Shown here: piece by piece, positions 8,011-15,421 of the stretch
Layout of the letters: every line of letters begins with the position of its first letter
Position numbering within the stretch: position 1 is the stretch's first letter
Source: a bacterium
GTDB taxonomy: Bacteria; Cyanobacteriota; Vampirovibrionia; Gastranaerophilales; Gastranaerophilaceae
Length of the DNA: 26,773 bases
Reading direction: 5' to 3'
Assembly: GCA_017995595.1 (NCBI GenBank)
Contig: JAGOIO010000001.1
Span: forward strand, 1-26,773
Made by a program: the position numbers and the translations under genes
Notes under the pieces: generated by a model
What the model saw: the letters and a program-made list of their open reading frames with translations, nothing else
Databases searched by the model: none
What the model was told of the DNA's origin: nothing

Positions 8011-10111
8011 TTATTTCTTTTATCCTTAAAGCTGAATATTTTTTATATTCATTTTCTTCTTTTTCTGAGGCAACATATTTTTTGTAATACGTCAATGCCT
8101 CTTTTGTCTTTCTCAATGAGTCATAATCTACTGCTATTAAATAATTTACAACCTTTAAATCCGGAGCATACATTATCGCTTTCTTGTAATCAAGAATTGC
8201 CAATGGATAATGCTTCAAGTCATCAGAAATTAATGCCCTATAATAGTATGCATATCCGGTTTTTGGTGCTTCTGAAATTATTACATTCAGTTTTGTCAAA
8301 GCTTCTCTATATTGTTTTTTATCATATAAATCTATTGCTTTATCTAACAATTTTACAGCAGACTGTTCCTTGACATATTTCATCAACTCTACTGCCCTTG
8401 AGTTATTCTTATTTATTAATAAAGCTTTTGATAAATAGTACTTTGCTTCTTCAAAATTCTCTTTATCAGTATCCAATGCCGCAATATAATAAGCAACATC
8501 GGAGCTTGAACTTCTCATTGTAAATGCCTTTTTATAATATTCAAGAGCTTTTGCATCATCTTTTAAGCCACTGTAACAAGCCGCAATTCCCACAATAGAA
8601 TCATACGTTTGAGGTTTTATTGAACTATAAATATCTAATGCCTTTGAAAAATCATTTTTATTATATGCTTCAGAAGCATCAACCATTTTATTAGAAAGTC
8701 CTTCTTGAGAACAATCTTTTATAGTCTTTAATACATCAGCATTTGCTGGGAATTTTTCTTTTGCAGTTTGAAGAATTGCCATAGCTTGTGGTAAATCGCT
8801 TTTTTGTTTATAAGCAATAGCTAAATTCACATACGCATCAGGATTTGTTGTATCTAATTTTAGAACTTCTTTATAGCAAAGTATGGCATCATCTATACGA
8901 CTTTTCTTATGCAAATCCAATGCATAGTCATAAATAGTATCCGCAGCTTCCGTCTGATTTTTCGCATTTTGTTCCGTAAAAGTCAAATACTCAGAAACAG
9001 ACATTGAAGTTCTTGTCATATCGGCAAGTGCTTCCTTTGCATCTGTATTATTTGCATCTCGTTCCAAAACTTTTTTATATGCAGCTATTGCACTAGGCGT
9101 ATCGCCTTTCGCCTGATAACATTGAGCTTTATATAAACCTGCTGACACATTATCAGGATACAACATTAATATACTGTTATACGCTGTTATTGCCGAATCG
9201 TATTCTTTCTTTTGCTGATAAAGCGTACCTAAATTTAATCTTGTAGTAACACTTGTCGGATCTAATTCTCCGGCTTTTGAATAAAACTGCAAAGCATCAT
9301 CATATTTATTTTCCTTTTGTAAAATTGCACCTAAATTAGCCGTCAACTCTGCATCATTTGGTGCTAATTCCAACTTTTCTCTATAAATTTTTTCTAATGC
9401 TAACAAAATTTCAGGATTATTTTCACTTTTTGCCAAGGCATAATTATATTCATTGACAGCTTCATCACCTCGACCTAACTTATCTAACAATTTTGCATAT
9501 TTTAATCTTAACGTTGCATCTGTTTGAGATACGCTTATTGCTTTACGATAATACTCTCCAGCCATTGGTTCATTACCCAAAATTTTAAGAATATCACCAA
9601 TTTGCTCATAAGAATCTTTTTTATAAGCATTTACACTTGTACTTTGTGCAAATTCATAGCCTGCTTCAGGAAAATGTCCATCTGCTCTAAAATCTTTGGC
9701 TGTCTTATATCTGTTTTGAGGAGAAGTATTGAATTTTGCTTCTTTTAAACAAATCGCCAAATTTCCTGTAGCATTTGAGATTGCAGAAGTTGAATTTAAT
9801 ACATCTTGTGAATTTGGATAATATTTTAAATAAAATAATGCTGCTCTATAGTCATTTGCAGCACTATTCCAATCTTTGTCCTTATTTGCAAAATAAGTAC
9901 CTCTGGCAAGGTAAGAATTTACAAGTCCGATTCTTGCTGAATTATCAAGGTAATTAATACGTAAAGCCTTTTTAAACTCCATTATTGCACTGGAATATTG
10001 AAATTGTGCAAGATATTGTTGCCCTGCATTATAATACTGTGCAAAATCCGCAAATACGATATTACAAGTTCCAAAACATAAACAAATTAAGGTAAATATA
10101 AATTTTTTCAT
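7997..10111 (-). CDS. Exported 704-residue tetratricopeptide repeat protein
   Basis: Scaffold-type protein built almost entirely of TPR helix pairs. A signal peptide is visible (MKKF, then a hydrophobic core, with likely cleavage at VFA-DFA near residues 20-22), so the mature protein would be periplasmic or surface-exposed. From about residue 24 to the end there are roughly 15 TPR units with the usual small/large pattern (for example LGTLYQQKKEYDSAITAYNS and LAIAYKQKSDLPQAMAIL). No enzymatic domain is seen, and the partner is unknown. The ATG is preceded by GAGGAG at seven bases. The gene heads a two-gene unit with dusB through a 14-base overlap, an odd pairing of an envelope protein with a tRNA modification enzyme. 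A terminator of the upstream gene hcp lies before it, so it must have its own promoter in 10112-10200; none was clear. Confidence 0.9.
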   Translation of the reverse strand: MKKFIFTLICLCFGTCNIVFADFAQYYNAGQQYLAQFQYSSAIMEFKKALRINYLDNSARIGLVNSYLARGTYFANKDKDWNSAANDYRAALFYLKYYPNSQDVLNSTSAISNATGNLAICLKEAKFNTSPQNRYKTAKDFRADGHFPEAGYEFAQSTSVNAYKKDSYEQIGDILKILGNEPMAGEYYRKAISVSQTDATLRLKYAKLLDKLGRGDEAVNEYNYALAKSENNPEILLALEKIYREKLELAPNDAELTANLGAILQKENKYDDALQFYSKAGELDPTSVTTRLNLGTLYQQKKEYDSAITAYNSILMLYPDNVSAGLYKAQCYQAKGDTPSAIAAYKKVLERDANNTDAKEALADMTRTSMSVSEYLTFTEQNAKNQTEAADTIYDYALDLHKKSRIDDAILCYKEVLKLDTTNPDAYVNLAIAYKQKSDLPQAMAILQTAKEKFPANADVLKTIKDCSQEGLSNKMVDASEAYNKNDFSKALDIYSSIKPQTYDSIVGIAACYSGLKDDAKALEYYKKAFTMRSSSSDVAYYIAALDTDKENFEEAKYYLSKALLINKNNSRAVELMKYVKEQSAVKLLDKAIDLYDKKQYREALTKLNVIISEAPKTGYAYYYRALISDDLKHYPLAILDYKKAIMYAPDLKVVNYLIAVDYDSLRKTKEALTYYKKYVASEKEENEYKKYSALRIKEINAKY

Positions 10112-10200
10112 AATCTACTCCTCTAATTCATGATAATCAAAAAACAAACATAAACAATACCCGAGTGTTTAAAGACTTAACAATCTTTTACCCCTTAATA

Positions 10201-10238
10201 TAAAAATATAGGAATTTGCAATACTGCAAACTCCTATA
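10201..10238 (-). terminator. Intrinsic terminator after hcp
   Basis: Arms 10207-10220 and 10225-10238 pair at 13 of 14 positions around the loop ATAC. On the minus strand the hairpin is followed by TTTTT (10206-10202). It lies about 30 bases past the hcp stop codon. Confidence 0.8.
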
Positions 10239-10269
10239 ACTGTATAGTAGAGTAGTTTAGAAATTTTAA

Positions 10270-11808
10270 CTAAGCAAGAAGCTCTTTTAAATCCATTTCA
10301 GGAGTAGTTATCGGTTTTATCTTAAATTTTTCTACCAATATATTAAGAACATTCGCAGAAACAAAAGCCGGTAATGTCGGACCAAGTTTTATATTTTCAA
10401 TACCTAAATACAAAAGAGTTAACAACACACAAACAGCTTTCTGCTCATACCAAGAAAGGACAAAAGAAAGTGGTAACTCATTAACCGTACACCCAAACGC
10501 CTTTGAAAGAGCTACTGCTATTTGGACTGCAGAATAAGCATCATTACACTGTCCAATATCTAGCAGTCTTGGAATTCCATCAATATCGCCCAAATTCATA
10601 TCATTAAATCTATACTTACCACAAGCCAAAGTTAATATGATAGAATCTTTTGGAGACTGTTTTACAAACTCTGTATAATAATTTCTTCCGCTTTTTGCAC
10701 CATCACACCCGCCAACTAAGAAGAAATGTTTTATTTTTCCAGCTTTAACAGCTCCTATAACTTTATCGGCAACACTTAGAACGGCATGGTGTCCAAACCC
10801 TGTCAATAAAGTATCTCCACCATTTATCCCTGTCATTACTCTGTCTTGGTCATAACCTCCAAGCTCAATAGCTTTCTCTATAACAGGTGTAAAATCCTTG
10901 TTTTTGTCAATATGAACACACTCAGGATACTCTACAACTGACGTTGTAAAAACTCTATCCTTGTAACTGTCTTTAACTGGCATTATACAGTTTGTTGTAA
11001 ATAAAACTGCTGCCGGCACATTATCAAATTCCTTTTGTTGATTTTGCCATGCTGTTCCAAAATTTCCTTTTAAATGTGAATATTTCTTTAATTTCGGATA
11101 TGCATTACAAGGTAACATTTCACCGTGGGTATAAATATTTACACCTTTTCCCTCAGTCTGCTCTAACAACAATTCTAAATCCTTTAAATCATGCCCGGTT
11201 ACAATAATAAAAGGACCTTTTTCTATTTTCATTGTAACTTTTGTCGGTTCGGGATTTCCATAAGTTTCGGTATTTGCCTTATCCAACAACTCCATACATT
11301 TAAGATTTATTTCACCTGTCTTTAAAACAATTGGTAATAATTCATCTGTTGTCATTTTTGATGAAATGACTCTCAAGGCTTCATAGAAAAAATTGTTAAC
11401 TTCACTGTTTTCATAGCCTAAAATATGAGCATGATGTGCATAAGCGGCAACACCTTTTAACCCAAACAAGATAAGAGATTTTAAACTCCTTTCGTCCTCA
11501 TTACAATTCCAAACATCTGAAATATTGAAGTTTGAAGGTCTTTCACAAGAACTTTTTACCTTTTCTATAAGATTTTTTATGGTTTCACTATCAAAATTAA
11601 CATTAGTAATAGTCGTAAATAATCCATCTATTATAAGTCTTGTGTTTTTTGAACTTTTTTCTCCACAAGTTGCCAGTTTAATAACAGAACTTGTCAATTC
11701 ATCTTGAAGATTTGCAACTTCCGCACTCTTTCCACAAACTCCACAAGTTGTACACCCCTGACATTTTGCGGTTTGCTCACATTGGAAACAAAACATTTTT
11801 TCTACCAT
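10270..11808 (-). CDS. hcp: Hybrid cluster protein / hydroxylamine reductase (Hcp)
   Basis: Cytoplasmic iron-sulfur protein of anaerobes and facultative bacteria that reduces nitric oxide and/or hydroxylamine and helps withstand nitrosative stress. The N-terminal cluster motif is C-x2-C-x8-C-x5-C (Cys7, Cys10, Cys19, Cys25), the class I (Desulfovibrio-type) spacing. All expected hybrid-cluster ligands can be found in order: His206 (TGHD), Glu230 (HGEM), Cys274 (TTNC), Cys368 (GGCDG), Cys396 (LACGKY), Cys421 (IGQC), Glu455 and Lys457 (WYEQK). At 512 residues it is somewhat shorter than typical class I members (about 550); the shortening lies before His206. Two additional cysteines (16, 22) sit between the cluster ligands. 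The ATG has AGGAAG seven bases upstream. No hcr reductase gene lies nearby. A strong promoter with an overlapping palindrome precedes it and a terminator follows it, so it is a regulated single-gene unit. Confidence 0.95.
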   Translation of the reverse strand: MVEKMFCFQCEQTAKCQGCTTCGVCGKSAEVANLQDELTSSVIKLATCGEKSSKNTRLIIDGLFTTITNVNFDSETIKNLIEKVKSSCERPSNFNISDVWNCNEDERSLKSLILFGLKGVAAYAHHAHILGYENSEVNNFFYEALRVISSKMTTDELLPIVLKTGEINLKCMELLDKANTETYGNPEPTKVTMKIEKGPFIIVTGHDLKDLELLLEQTEGKGVNIYTHGEMLPCNAYPKLKKYSHLKGNFGTAWQNQQKEFDNVPAAVLFTTNCIMPVKDSYKDRVFTTSVVEYPECVHIDKNKDFTPVIEKAIELGGYDQDRVMTGINGGDTLLTGFGHHAVLSVADKVIGAVKAGKIKHFFLVGGCDGAKSGRNYYTEFVKQSPKDSIILTLACGKYRFNDMNLGDIDGIPRLLDIGQCNDAYSAVQIAVALSKAFGCTVNELPLSFVLSWYEQKAVCVLLTLLYLGIENIKLGPTLPAFVSANVLNILVEKFKIKPITTPEMDLKELLA

Positions 11809-11848
11809 ATTATCTTCCTTTCTGTTTTAAATTTTTATATTAGTATAT

Positions 11849-11864
11849 TGGTACTATAATACCA
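11849..11864 (-). promoter_or_regulatory. Palindrome over the hcp -10 box (candidate operator)
   Basis: TGGTACTATAATACCA is a 16-base inverted repeat with 7 of 8 paired positions per half, and it covers the hcp -10 box. A protein bound here would block RNA polymerase, so a repressor responding to NO or redox state is a reasonable inference. The sequence is not the TTGTGA-type site known for HcpR/CRP regulators. No regulator gene is seen in the window. Confidence 0.45.
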
Positions 11865-11881
11865 TTTATATAAAAAGTCAA
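11853..11881 (-). promoter_or_regulatory. hcp promoter
   Basis: On the minus strand TTGACT (11881-11876) and TATAGT (11858-11853) are separated by exactly 17 bases, close to the sigma-70 consensus. Transcription would start near 11846, giving a leader of about 38 bases before the hcp ATG. Confidence 0.7.
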
Positions 11882-11913
11882 TCCTTTTTTTCTTAGCAAA
11901 CTTAAATAAAAAG

Positions 11914-12672
11914 TTATTTACCACAAGGACATTTTGGAGCAGGTCCTTCAGGAGCTGGTCCCATTGGTCCTTCAGGTCCCATTGGAGCAGGTCCCATTTC
12001 TGGTCCTGGTCCCATAGGTGGTTTGTGAGCATTACCATGACGATGGCATTTGCAAGGCTTCATAGCTTTGAATTTAGCTTGTTGGTCTGCAGTCAAAATA
12101 GAAGCAAATTGTTTTCTTGAAGTTTCCATGTGAGCTTTCAAAGCTTTCTTAGCTGACTTCAAAGCACGTTCTTGTTTATAAATTGCCAAGAAACCTGCCT
12201 TTTTAGCTCTTAGAGCATGCAACTTACCTTTTTGAATACGAACATTGTCAAATAAAGGTTCAGCTGATTCTCTGTTTGTCTTATCCAAAGCTTCAGCTTT
12301 TGCTTTTTGAGCATCTGTCAAACCTAGTTTGTTATAGAAACAATCTCTTCTTTGAGCCATTTTTTCTTCAAATTGTTGTTTTGCAAGTTGTTCAGGAGTT
12401 AATGTAACTTCAGGAGTTGCAGTCTTATTTGCAACAGGAGTTACTTTAGCTGATTTCTTTACACATTTCTTGCAATTTTTCTTAGCAACTACTACATTAT
12501 TCTTTTTAGCTACAACAGTTGTAGTCTTTGAAACAACAACAGTAGTTGTTTTTTGAACTGCAACAGGTGCTTTTACAGGTGTTTTTGTTTCAACAGCAGT
12601 TGTTCCTGCAGCAAGTGCAGATGTAGCTGTTAATGCCAAACACACAGATAGTGATAAAATTTGTTTTTTCAT
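11914..12672 (-). CDS. Exported CpxP/Spy-like protein with Cys-rich and Met-Gly-Pro tail
   Basis: Probable periplasmic stress or metal-related protein. The start is the ATG at 12672 (AAGGAGCG upstream); an in-frame TTG at 12690 overlaps that ribosome binding site and is unlikely. The 252-residue product has a signal peptide (MKKQIL, hydrophobic core, ALAA at about residue 22) and a Thr/Val/Lys-rich linker containing CKKC. A helical domain follows with two LTxxQ-type motifs (LTDAQ and LTADQ), the signature of the CpxP/Spy/CnrX group, which act as periplasmic chaperones or metal sensors. The tail has CKCHRHGNAH, then about 35 residues dominated by Pro, Gly and Met (MGP repeated), ending CPCGK. 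Cys, His and Met together suggest metal binding, which is inference. The downstream gene is hcp, but the hcp promoter separates them. Confidence 0.75.
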   Translation of the reverse strand: MKKQILSLSVCLALTATSALAAGTTAVETKTPVKAPVAVQKTTTVVVSKTTTVVAKKNNVVVAKKNCKKCVKKSAKVTPVANKTATPEVTLTPEQLAKQQFEEKMAQRRDCFYNKLGLTDAQKAKAEALDKTNRESAEPLFDNVRIQKGKLHALRAKKAGFLAIYKQERALKSAKKALKAHMETSRKQFASILTADQQAKFKAMKPCKCHRHGNAHKPPMGPGPEMGPAPMGPEGPMGPAPEGPAPKCPCGK

Positions 12673-12778
12673 AAAAAACGCTCCTTCCAATGCTATTTCT
12701 ACTATGAAAACATTTCACGAACAAAATGATTTTACTTCTAAAAATTCAAAAATCAATCCCCCAAAAACATATATTTTG

Positions 12779-12787
12779 TGATAGTAT
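12779..12787 (+). promoter_or_regulatory. Extended -10 promoter directly before mrnC (leaderless candidate)
   Basis: TG-A-TAGTAT is an extended -10 element ending six bases before the mrnC ATG at 12794. No convincing -35 box or ribosome binding site is present. RNA would begin at or next to the A of the start codon. Confidence 0.4.
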
Positions 12788-12793
12788 TAGAAT

Positions 12794-13165
12794 ATGGACA
12801 ATTCAGAATTAAGAAATTTTGCATACTTAGGTGATGCAGTTTGGGAACTTTTTGTAAGAGAAATAACTGTTAATCTGACTAATAACCCTAAGAAATTGCA
12901 TTCTATTACAATTCAAAGAGTCAATGCATCTTATCAAGCTCAAATGCTAAATCTTTTAAGCAATGATTTTACAGAAGAAGAATCTGAAATTGTAAGGCGA
13001 GCAAGGAACTTGCCTGTTCCAATTTCACGAAGACACATTCAATCTGAATATAGGCAAGCTACAGCTTTCGAGGCTATTATTGGGTACTGGCATTTAACCG
13101 ACAAGTCTAAGCTTTTATCTAAGTTTGAGTTTATGAAATCACAATTTAGTGAGGAACAACATTAA
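12794..13165 (+). CDS. mrnC: Mini-ribonuclease III
   Basis: Dimeric double-strand-specific RNase of the RNase III catalytic fold without a dsRNA-binding domain; in Bacillus it matures 23S rRNA. The 123 residues match the family length. The signature YLGDAVWE (residues 11-18) carries the catalytic Asp14, RRARN lies near residues 68-72, and ATAFEAIIGY (about 89-98) carries the catalytic Glu93. The family occurs in Firmicutes and Cyanobacteria, in line with the suspected lineage. There is no Shine-Dalgarno before the ATG, and a -10 element lies so close that the mRNA may be leaderless. Its last 20 bases overlap the end of the convergent TPR-glycosyltransferase gene. Confidence 0.9.
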   Translation: MDNSELRNFAYLGDAVWELFVREITVNLTNNPKKLHSITIQRVNASYQAQMLNLLSNDFTEEESEIVRRARNLPVPISRRHIQSEYRQATAFEAIIGYWHLTDKSKLLSKFEFMKSQFSEEQH

Positions 13166-14612
13166 TTAACAAGTCATAAACACTTTGCATAACGCTATCC
13201 CAATCGCCCTCTGTCGGTTGTCTGAATAATTTTACATTCTTATACCAAGGACTATAGCTCAAATCGTTATGCCATCTCCAATTATATTTACGTGGTAACA
13301 AAACAAAACAATCTTTTGCCATAGCACCTGCAAGATGGGCAATAGATGTATCATTACAAATGACTAAATCTAAGTTATCAACAGCGGCAGCAGTCTTTGA
13401 AAAATCATCAAATTCAGGTGCCAAATCCGTAATTTCAAATTTACAATTTTCTAATTGTTCAACACCAGGACCTTTTTGTAAAGAGTATATTTTTACATTT
13501 GGAAGTTGTGCAATTTTTTCAAAAGCCTCTATATTGATTATTCTATTCAAACCTATTTCGGCATTTCCTTCCCACTTTATACCTATTTTAAAGGCATTAT
13601 TATTAAAATATTTTTCTCTAAAGTATGAGGCAATATTTAAGTCAGGGTGCAAATATCCGCTTGCAAAAGGAATTCCTGTCAACATATTTTGGGTATAAAA
13701 TGCCAAACTCATTATTGGAATAAAATAATCAAATTTAATTGCTTCATTCGGTGTTCCTGAAGTTATAATTCCTATATCTTTAAAATTTTCATCAAAGAAA
13801 GAAACTAAATCATTTTGTGGTGCAAATAAAATTTTTCCACAATATTTTTTTAAAATAGGAATATATCTTGCAAACATTAAAGTATCGCCAAGACCTGCTT
13901 CATACAAGATAAATAGTGTCTTATCTCTTAAATCTTCACCATTCCACATTTTTTTGTTTACTAAAATATTTTCATGAACTTGATTCTGCGTAGCAATACT
14001 CATAGCTTTACTTGGACGACACTCAAATCCTTGCCAACCTTTTTCAAAATCTTTCATTTTTAAATATGAAACAGATAGAAAATAGTTCGTCTCAAGGTCA
14101 TTTGGAACAAATTCCAATGTTTTTTTATAACAATTTATTGCAGTCGGAGTCATATCTTCATCATCAAAAATACCGGCTAAATTAAAATAAATTTCTGGAG
14201 AATTCGGATTTAAAGTCAAGGCTTTCCTATAAGCTTTTATAGAATTTTTTATCTGCTTATTTTCTTTAAAAGCTTTTGCTATAGTAAACCAAGCAGTATA
14301 ATTATCAGGTTCTAAAGCTAATGCTTTCTTTAAAATTTTAATGGCTTCAAGAGAATTTCCACTATCAACGTAAACTCGTCCTAAATTTTCGTAAAAATAT
14401 GCACAAGGATTTAACTCAACCGCTGATTTTATTAAGTCTATTGCCTCTGAAAACTCCTGCTTTTGATACTTTAACAATCCATAAAGATTCAAGACATCAG
14501 GCTTTTTAGAGTCTTGATTTAAAATCTCCGCATATAATTTCTCAGCTTCATCTAAATTTCCGTTTTGATGAAAATTCAAAGCTGTTTTTATTAAATCTTT
14601 TACATCTTCCAC
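13146..14612 (-). CDS. TPR-glycosyltransferase fusion (GT9/GT41-like catalytic domain)
   Basis: Probable glycosyltransferase acting on a protein or surface glycan. Residues 1 to about 200 form five or six TPR units (such as YGLLKYQKQEFSEAIDLIKS and FNLAGIFDDEDMTPTAINCY). Residues about 225-488 form a GT-B-type domain resembling heptosyltransferases and O-GlcNAc transferase-like enzymes. Visible are LFILYEAGLGDTLMFARYIP (a Gly-rich acceptor loop), KIGIKWEGNAE, and the donor-site stretch DLVICNDTSIAHLAGAM, followed by WRWHNDLSYSPWY and LFRQPTEGDWDSV. This architecture is common in bacteria as 'TPR-containing glycosyltransferase'. The start is GTG at 14612 with AAGG about ten bases upstream. An extended -10 promoter precedes it. 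Donor sugar and acceptor cannot be read from the sequence. Confidence 0.85.
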   Translation of the reverse strand: MEDVKDLIKTALNFHQNGNLDEAEKLYAEILNQDSKKPDVLNLYGLLKYQKQEFSEAIDLIKSAVELNPCAYFYENLGRVYVDSGNSLEAIKILKKALALEPDNYTAWFTIAKAFKENKQIKNSIKAYRKALTLNPNSPEIYFNLAGIFDDEDMTPTAINCYKKTLEFVPNDLETNYFLSVSYLKMKDFEKGWQGFECRPSKAMSIATQNQVHENILVNKKMWNGEDLRDKTLFILYEAGLGDTLMFARYIPILKKYCGKILFAPQNDLVSFFDENFKDIGIITSGTPNEAIKFDYFIPIMSLAFYTQNMLTGIPFASGYLHPDLNIASYFREKYFNNNAFKIGIKWEGNAEIGLNRIINIEAFEKIAQLPNVKIYSLQKGPGVEQLENCKFEITDLAPEFDDFSKTAAAVDNLDLVICNDTSIAHLAGAMAKDCFVLLPRKYNWRWHNDLSYSPWYKNVKLFRQPTEGDWDSVMQSVYDLLINVVPH

Positions 14613-14646
14613 TTTTAAAATACCTTAAAAATATTCCAACACTCTG

Positions 14647-14655
14647 ATTATAGCA
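14647..14655 (-). promoter_or_regulatory. Extended -10 promoter of the TPR-glycosyltransferase gene
   Basis: On the minus strand TG-C-TATAAT (14655-14647) is a perfect extended -10 element, about 34 bases before the GTG start at 14612. The -35 region is weak, as expected for this promoter type. The rest of the gap up to the heat shock gene (14656-14851) is very AT-rich. It holds a spaced TTAAC/GTTAA repeat (14721-14745) but no CIRCE element. Confidence 0.55.
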
Positions 14656-14851
14656 TTAAGCACGATATTTTTATATAAATTTTCATTTTTTCGGTAGATT
14701 AGATGAAATTTAATAAAAAATTAACACTATTTAATTTTTAGTTAAGAAATCAAAGTTTTATAAAAAAAAGAGTTATAAGTATAAATGTAGAGACTAAGTT
14801 TTTAATCTCGGTTGTTATTATGTTACTAAGTATAAAAGGAGGGTTGTAACT

Positions 14852-15310
14852 ATGGCAAGTGTAATTTTAAAAAACGGTGTACCTATGAAAAGTAGAAAAA
14901 GTTGGTCAGCTTTCAATGATTTTGACAATTTAATGGAAAAGATTTTTGATACATACCAGCCTTATGCAAATTCAGACTACAATGATATGCAAATTCCAAT
15001 CGAACTGACAGAAAATAAAGATGAATATGTCTATAAAGCTATGCTTCCAGGACTAAAAAAAGAAGATATCAACATTGAAGTAAGTGAAGATTCTATCTCA
15101 ATTTCCGGTGAGTACAAGTCAGAAGATAAATCAGATGATGACTATATGCATATTTCAGAATTTTCTTCAGGAAAATTCTCTCGTTCAATTTCACTACCTC
15201 AAAAGATTGAACATCAAAAAGCAAAAGCCGAGTACAAAGACGGAATATTAACAATAAAGCTTCCTAAATCAGAAAAAGAAGTTAACAAAGTTGTAAAATT
15301 ATCTTTATAA
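14852..15310 (+). CDS. Small heat shock protein, Hsp20 family (cytosolic)
   Basis: ATP-independent holdase chaperone that binds unfolding proteins. The 152-residue product has a short N-terminal arm (residues 1-45), then an alpha-crystallin domain. The domain begins at IPIELTENKDEYVYKAMLPG and includes ISISGEY, FSRSISLPQ, and the conserved strand YKDGILTIKLPK. A short C-terminal tail follows (VVKLSL). A strong ribosome binding site (AAAGGAGG) lies eight bases before the ATG. A TTAAC/GTTAA inverted repeat at 14721-14745 may be regulatory, but no HrcA/CIRCE site is present. A terminator follows directly, after which a second, membrane-anchored Hsp20 begins. Confidence 0.95.
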   Translation: MASVILKNGVPMKSRKSWSAFNDFDNLMEKIFDTYQPYANSDYNDMQIPIELTENKDEYVYKAMLPGLKKEDINIEVSEDSISISGEYKSEDKSDDDYMHISEFSSGKFSRSISLPQKIEHQKAKAEYKDGILTIKLPKSEKEVNKVVKLSL

Positions 15311-15323
15311 ATTTTACAAAAAA

Positions 15324-15360
15324 GCACCAAACGGATATATCCGTTTGGTGCTTTTTCTTT
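15324..15360 (+). terminator. Intrinsic terminator after the first Hsp20 gene
   Basis: 15324-15351 is a perfect 28-base palindrome (GCACCAAACGGATA and its complement) followed by TTTTTCTTT. It also has a run of A on the left side, so it could stop RNA in both directions. It begins 13 bases after the stop codon. Confidence 0.9.
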
Positions 15361-15421
15361 TTCTGTGATATATAATAATTGTAATTAAATTAATATGTGT
15401 TTTTTTAATCGGAGGTTTATT

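Noticed and set aside
11835..12038. 67-codon minus-strand frame overlapping the end of the CpxP-like gene
   Set aside because: It is a shifted frame of the Pro/Gly/Met repeat, giving repeated Trp-Asp-Gln, and runs into the hcp promoter.
12673..12690. Upstream TTG start of the CpxP-like gene
   Set aside because: It overlaps the GGAAGGAG ribosome binding site of the ATG at 12672, and the signal peptide begins properly at that ATG.
14613..14851. CIRCE (HrcA) operator before the Hsp20 gene
   Set aside because: No TTAGCACTC-N9-GAGTGCTAA pattern was found; only a loose TTAAC/GTTAA repeat is present.
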